A stretch of DNA of 64,000 bases from Cristatella mucedo (Eukaryota; Bryozoa; Phylactolaemata; Cristatellidae). Location: assembly GCA_009760855.2 (NCBI GenBank), contig WPIO01000274.1, forward strand, positions 1 to 64,000, in the 5' to 3' direction. Positions 59,343 to 64,000 of this stretch are shown here, piece after piece; within the stretch, counting starts at the first letter, position 1; each line of letters starts with the position of its first letter. The position numbers and the translations under genes were made by a program. The notes beneath the pieces are model-generated. The model had not been told where the DNA came from and ran no database searches. It saw only the letters and a list, made by a program, of their open reading frames with translations.

Positions 59343-59825
59343 AAGGTTTTGTCGCTGACTTTTAGGTCACTTTATTCTTCGGCTCCAGCTTATGCGTCCG
59401 ATCTACTCCCCCACCAGGCCAAGCACCGTACCACCGCTTTTTGGAATCCAACAGTCTATCAATATCTCGTACAAACCTCAAGCCCTTTGGAGACCGTGCA
59501 TTGAGTACGTATGCTCCCAAAGCCTGGAACTCCCTCCCGAATTGCGTCAGAACATCCACTGACTTGACCACCTTTACAAAGAACTTAAAAACACACCTAT
59601 TTAGGACAGCATTTAGTGGGTCCCTATCATTCGTCCTTGATGTGCTTATGCGTGCTGACACTGTGCATGCTGCCACTAACCACATTTGCATGCTGACCCT
59701 GTGCATGACACCCTAAACATGTTATTCATGTTGTTTATCAAGCATGATATTACTCACCATTAAATTGCGTTTTCCCTTGCAGCAAATGTAAAGCGCCTAG
59801 AAAGAGATTGAGTTCTCTGAGGGAG
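59343..59825 (+). mobile_element. Alpha LINE 3' fragment
   Basis: It starts at aaggttttgtcgctgac, encodes LTFRSLYSSAPAYASDLLP, then carries the 3' UTR up to gagttctctgaggg. It lacks the last half of the outer hairpin arm and the (ATT)n tail, being cut where delta copy 2 begins. Confidence 0.88.
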
Positions 59826-59831
59826 CCCCAG

Positions 59832-60311
59832 ACGTGGGCTGCCGCACGAGGCACGCGAGACTCATTCTGACTTTGTTCATTTTAGAATTCACTTTGTGTC
59901 GACCTCTTTGTCTTCGTGCTGTAGCTCGACGCAATGGCTGCATTATCAAATTTGATTTAGCAGGGTTCGTGACCGGTGGCAGTTGTAAGTGTCCACCCTG
60001 TAGTTACCCAGCGCACAGTGACTTATCTCTCGAGACTGCTATACAAGTGCGACGCAGTCAGGTATAAGTTGGCTGACGTAAGCGCCATAAATCGAGCGTC
60101 GTTTTCTAAAATTCGACTCACTTCGGTAGAAAAAAATGAACCCACGTATGTGGCTTTAAATCGAATGACGTCGCGGGGCCCATATGAGTAGAGCTTAGAG
60201 GAATGATGTGGGCGTTCGATCATGCTTTCTTTGCAGAAAAGTAAAGTGCCTAGAAAGAGATTGAGCTATCCGAGGGCGTTGTATAGAATGTATTATTATT
60301 GTTATTGAAAT
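59832..60311 (+). repeat. Delta repeat copy 2 (LINE-tailed)
   Basis: Homologous to 58,551-58,996. Its 3' end is better preserved: aaagtgcctagaaagagat, then gagggcg, then tattattattgttatt. This is the alpha LINE 3' hairpin plus (ATT)n tail on an otherwise unrelated body. Confidence 0.82.
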
Positions 60312-60810
60312 AAGCGTGCGTGCAAGCGTCCGAAAGCGAACGCAGCCAGAAGGATTGAAGCCATAGAACCCGTGAGTCAAGCGTAGTAGCACAAATGCGA
60401 CGCGAAAAGCATCGTTAGCGGGTTCGGCCCGGTGGTCGCGACGAAGGCGTCAGGTTAGACTACGTCTTGGCGTGAGAACGAAGGGTGCCAGACGCTTTCT
60501 ACCGGTAGGAGGCGTGACGTCACTGCCCGGTGCGTTACCTATGCCGCTCAGCAAAGACGCTCGAGCAGCGAGACCTCTTTTTTCGCAGCGGCCGCCGGCC
60601 TCGCATGCATATTAGCCTCCCGTCCGAAGAGATCGTGCAGTCGTAGGACGACTGTCGAGCGAGCACTGGGCGGCGAACACTGGCGGCCGCCAAGCGACAA
60701 CGCGCGTAAACCATGCGGCGACGAGGCCGCTACTGCATCCAAGTGCCGGGCGCTGTCGATGAAAAATGTAATGTGTCTCCATCTATGAAAAACGAACAAA
60801 ACTCCTCAAA
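60312..60810. other. GC-rich spacer
   Basis: CpG-rich with gcggccgcc motifs near 60,590 and 60,680. No gene that I could support. Confidence 0.45.
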
Positions 60811-60814
60811 TGTG

Positions 60815-61325
60815 GTTAGTCATAAAGACCATGTCGAGGACGAATCACAAGCTATAACTCCTCAAAGTTACGCAGGAGAGTTTTGTATAGAGCACTAGCA
60901 GCGTGAGCGGCTTTCGGTACGCATTCGGTAGCCAACAGACTGCGTCTTAACCAACAAAGAGAAAGTGGTAAGCGTAGCGGCATCAGGAGAGCAGTCCAGG
61001 TAGTGAGTAGCATGGAAGTAGCAGCTCAGGACCACTGAAATGACTTAGGCAGAGTCGGCAGCAGGAGAATAGTTGTCGTTGCGTACCAATTGTGGAGGCG
61101 AGTTCCACAGTCTAGGACTTGCAGAGCTAAAGCCTTTGTCGGCAACGGTCTTTACGCGGAGGAATGGAGCAGCTAATTTATTGTCCACACAGGACCTGAG
61201 GTCGCAAAGAGGCTGAAACTGGTGCAGCAATACAGCTAGGTACGAAGGAGCCAAGCCGCAGTGGGCCTTCTGGGTCGGCGTAAGAACTTTGCTCTGTATC
61301 CGTTGCACAACCAGCATCCATCGTC
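60815..61325 (-). mobile_element. Beta LINE 3' fragment
   Basis: The minus-strand frame reads IQSKVLTPTQKAHCGLAPSY and SSASPRLWNSPPQ. The tail region near 60,815-60,880 carries a ~30 bp insertion relative to the other copies. Confidence 0.85.
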
Positions 61326-61444
61326 ACATCGTGGCAACCCCCGACACCTTAGGTATTTCGATTGCCCGCGGGAAGGTCAACATGTGCGTTAGGCAACGGC
61401 GGTGGCCGGGCACTGCTCATGGTTAGCACGACTGACGTAATGTC

Positions 61445-61650
61445 ACGTCGGAATGACGCGAGGTCGCAGCCTAAGCGGCTCTTGGTAAGCATTCGGCAGC
61501 TAACGAACTTCATCTCGCACAACGAAGAGAAAGGGAGAAGCATAGATGAGTTGGGAGAGCCGTTGAGACAGTGAGTAGCATGACAGTTGCTGCTCACGAG
61601 AGCTGGACAGGATGCGCCGCAGTCGGTAGCTGGAGAGTAAATGTCGTACG
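61445..61650 (-). mobile_element. Beta LINE 3' remnant
   Basis: gcctaagcggctcttggtaa, ttcggcagctaacgaacttc and gtgagtagcatgacagttgc match the beta tail. The same orientation as its neighbour suggests a second insertion or a duplication. Confidence 0.75.
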
Positions 61651-61654
61651 TTAC

Positions 61655-62605
61655 CTTTCTAGTCTTCTCGGCCGGCCGCCTTTGTTATTTTCTGTCCGAC
61701 CTCAACTTCTACTGTACCACTATAGTGCTATAAGTCTTTCCACCGCCATTAGGTCCTTCTGCTGACGACGTATATTGCAGATGCAGAATTTCTCAGCGTT
61801 TCGCGTGCGTCGGGCTCTCGAAAAAGAATATTGCAAATTTACGACTCACGGTTGCCTCTTGATCGATTTTACATCACCCGCTCTCTGTGTTATGCAAAGT
61901 ACTTTTGCTGACCGTTCGTCTGGAACTCGCATGCGGTATATGGTGGCATTGAGTGGATGATCGCCTCGCTATACTTGAACTCTATTTGAGTTCCGTGCAG
62001 TAGCATTACTCAGCTATGATTCGTCGCGAGCTAAGGGCGGTGACTGCGCGAGGCTCATATTGATTCGCTTCGCCGAGAACGCTGCAATTGCCGAATGGCG
62101 CTGAACTGGTCGAAGCAAAGTCTCCAAGCGGTTCCCTGTTGTAATATGCAATCGCCACATGAGCGTCGCATTCGCCGCTGCGCCTGGCGAATTGATGGAT
62201 TGCAGCGTGGCGAAGCGGGCTGGCGAACGAGCGAAATGTGATAGCTCATTTCAAGAGCGTTTGCGTGCGGAATACCTCGACATTTCGCCGATAAGCCGTA
62301 AACGTCTCAGTGAAACCCCCCATTCACGCCCTTCGCAGAAATTCCTAACGAACGGGAATGTAGTAATTTAAGAGAGCCCGCCCACTACTGCCGCCGCCAG
62401 CTCTCGGCAATACTCCAAGACAAAATTCTCTAACCTGCCGCTGTTCGGTCACACACGACGTAAACCAAGATTCACCCGTTAAAGTATTCGCCTACGCGCT
62501 AAGCTCCGTCTCGATGCCGCCGCTCAGACGACCGCGCTTCCAGAAAATTTGCGCCCATCGCCGGAGCAGCTCGCAGTAACCGTCGGCTGCGGCTGCGGTT
62601 GGCTC
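61655..62605. other. GC-richer spacer, nothing recognised
   Basis: Short frames on both strands, no motif or repeat partner found. Confidence 0.45.
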
Positions 62606-62611
62606 GATTGC

Positions 62612-62925
62612 TTGTGCGTTTGCAGCGTTGGATTCGCGCGCCACGAACGCATGGGCGGCTGGCGATTTTGCGCTCGCACCTGCCTACTGACGGGCCTTCG
62701 TCGCCAGCCGACAGCGATGTCAAAGGCCGACTAGCCGCCCTCCACCGCCGACGTCGGCTCGGTGGCCGCTCTTACTCGGACCGCCTGCGCTTTGTTGATG
62801 CCTTGTGGGTTGTAAGGAGGTCAGAGGGTCACTCGAGGATTCTTACTAGTCATAAATGGGGAACAGGATGAGCAGGTGGGATTTTAGGAAATAGAACTAA
62901 CCGAGAGATTTCCGAACCGGAGCGA
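62612..62925 (+). repeat. Epsilon GC-rich repeat copy 2
   Basis: A diverged copy of 59,012-59,335 without the alpha fragment. It ends at gagatttccgaaccgg, the counterpart of gagatttaccaaccgg in copy 1. Frames running through it are not conserved between copies. Confidence 0.75.
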
Positions 62926-63365
62926 CTCTCCAACCGTTCCTTGCATCGTTAATATATTGTCGACTCGAGTTCTAAACGCCTTTTGACAGGAATGCATTTC
63001 CGGGCTTCCGTTTCTTGTTATTATGTGCCGATAAGAAGCTGCAAAAGAAAGTCGAGCGCCTACTGGGATGAAAACTGAAATTCTGCTCAACTTAAGCACC
63101 AAACACGCTATCTGGGCTGAAATTAAGGAGGTACGAAAAGCCGATACGAGCCCAAAAGCTCGTCGAGTGTGGTATTGCGGTCAGGAATTGCCCTTTCAAT
63201 GCAACTCCTGCTGCTCCTGCTTGAACTTCAAAGGTGACGCCGATTCGCATAGCTCGCATGCTGACATTTCTCTCTGCAGCGGCGGGCGACCGCTGGCACG
63301 CTGGCGGAGGAGCCTTTCCATCGCTACGAAGACTGCACCAGTGCAAATCGGGTGGTCCATACATG
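62926..63365. other. Spacer, nothing recognised
   Basis: A 100-codon frame at 63,068-63,370 (Cys-rich centre CNSCCSCLN) overlaps an equally long opposing frame. Neither is supported. Confidence 0.4.
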
Positions 63366-63369
63366 TATG

Positions 63370-63570
63370 ACATCCAGTCTCGAAAACTGTAACTCAAAAA
63401 ATGTCTCCCATCTTCCAGCCTGTGCAATGAGAAGCTTCCAGACGGTACACACCGAAGCGACTAGGCTCATCTGTCTTTTACATCGCAGTCGCCTCGACAA
63501 ACCACTTCTTAAAGACCCATACTTCATCCCCCATCAAACTGCCAATCTTCGTCATTCAGTTCTTGGCCCG
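63370..63570 (+). mobile_element. Highly degraded alpha LINE fragment
   Basis: tctcgaaaactgtaactc and ccagcctgtgcaatgagaag, then aggctcatctgtc, correspond to alpha 27,475-27,560 (RLDFCNSL ... PACAIRRLQ ... ARLVC). Many changes. Confidence 0.45.
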
Positions 63571-64000
63571 TTGATTTTCTCACTTCAGCCATACTATCCG
63601 AAGTAGTTCTCAGTCCGGCCACGCGTTGCTCGACCTATCCATCAAACTTTAATCTAATCACGTGACTACGCGGCCATTCGTAATCCATTCCCAATTGGCC
63701 GGATAGGACTAGGCTGCTAAGGAGTTACCTGCTCACGCCTATGCTGCCTACTGGACGTCAGTGAGTCTAGTTCAAGCTGTACAAAGTGGCAGCGACGCCA
63801 CGCCCACACTACCTAGCCGTATCGTCCAGAGGTTACGGGAAGATTAAGCGCTTTTATGATGAGTTGAAATCTTCTATTTGGGTCTCCCCGAATCAAGCGC
63901 ATCGACACCCTCACCTGCCCACGATCCTACTCAGAAACTGTCTCTCGACGAAAGGGCTTGATCTGAGCCAGCTGTCGCCGACCGTGCTAAAACGGTGCCT
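63571..64000. other. Window end, nothing recognised
   Basis: No ORF, repeat or RNA gene that I could support. Confidence 0.4.

Noticed and set aside
1-64000. CRISPR arrays, bacterial operons or phage genes
   Set aside because: The repeats are long tandem units or dispersed retroposons, and gene structure with introns is clearly eukaryotic.

Overview
This window is animal (metazoan) genomic DNA. It has short phase-matched exons with GT-AG borders, very long introns, thousands of bases of 5'-truncated LINE copies, (ATT)n, (TA)n and (GA)n microsatellites, and tRNA-derived SINE traces. It has no bacterial operon structure. The one clear protein-coding gene, on the + strand, is a ROCO-type protein with leucine-rich repeats (LRRs), a Roc GTPase domain and a COR domain. 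ROCO/LRR expansions and this style of L2/CR1-like LINE are common in sponges, cnidarians and other invertebrates; the species cannot be named from the sequence.

Layout. 1-16,640: a tandem array of four near-identical ~3.79 kb units plus a fifth, decayed and exon-less partial unit. Each intact unit carries two phase-0 exons of 141 and 138 nt, and each exon encodes two LRRs. Each also carries the same 534 bp antisense LINE fragment in an intron. The array is cut by the left window edge and may continue upstream. 16,640-19,300: LINE debris. 20,094-28,460: an older, decayed tandem repeat region with possible LRR relics, split by a 2.1 kb LINE. 28,500-34,100: intronic sequence with LINE tails, a TA-rich tract with a tRNA-derived SINE, and a dead LRR exon at 33,091. 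34,116-34,223: one more live LRR exon. 41,837-43,673: a large exon with the last LRR, the Roc GTPase and COR. 43,700-64,000: no confident gene, only overlapping fragments of two LINE families (called alpha and beta here), GC-rich dispersed repeats, and a non-autonomous repeat that shares the alpha LINE's 3' hairpin.

How it fits together. The array exons, the 34.1 kb exon and the Roc-COR exon lie on one strand. All the internal borders seen are phase 0, so they can be joined in frame as one gene of at least 16 array LRRs followed by Roc-COR. Because every array exon is symmetric, copies can be gained, lost or skipped without a frameshift. The copies differ mostly by amino-acid-changing substitutions, several of them at exposed concave-face LRR positions. 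Units alternate in a 7.6 kb dimer pattern and show conversion-like patches. The most interesting reading is a modular, recombining ligand-recognition domain on an intracellular Roc-COR signalling protein. That reading is an inference; splicing and population data are needed to test it.
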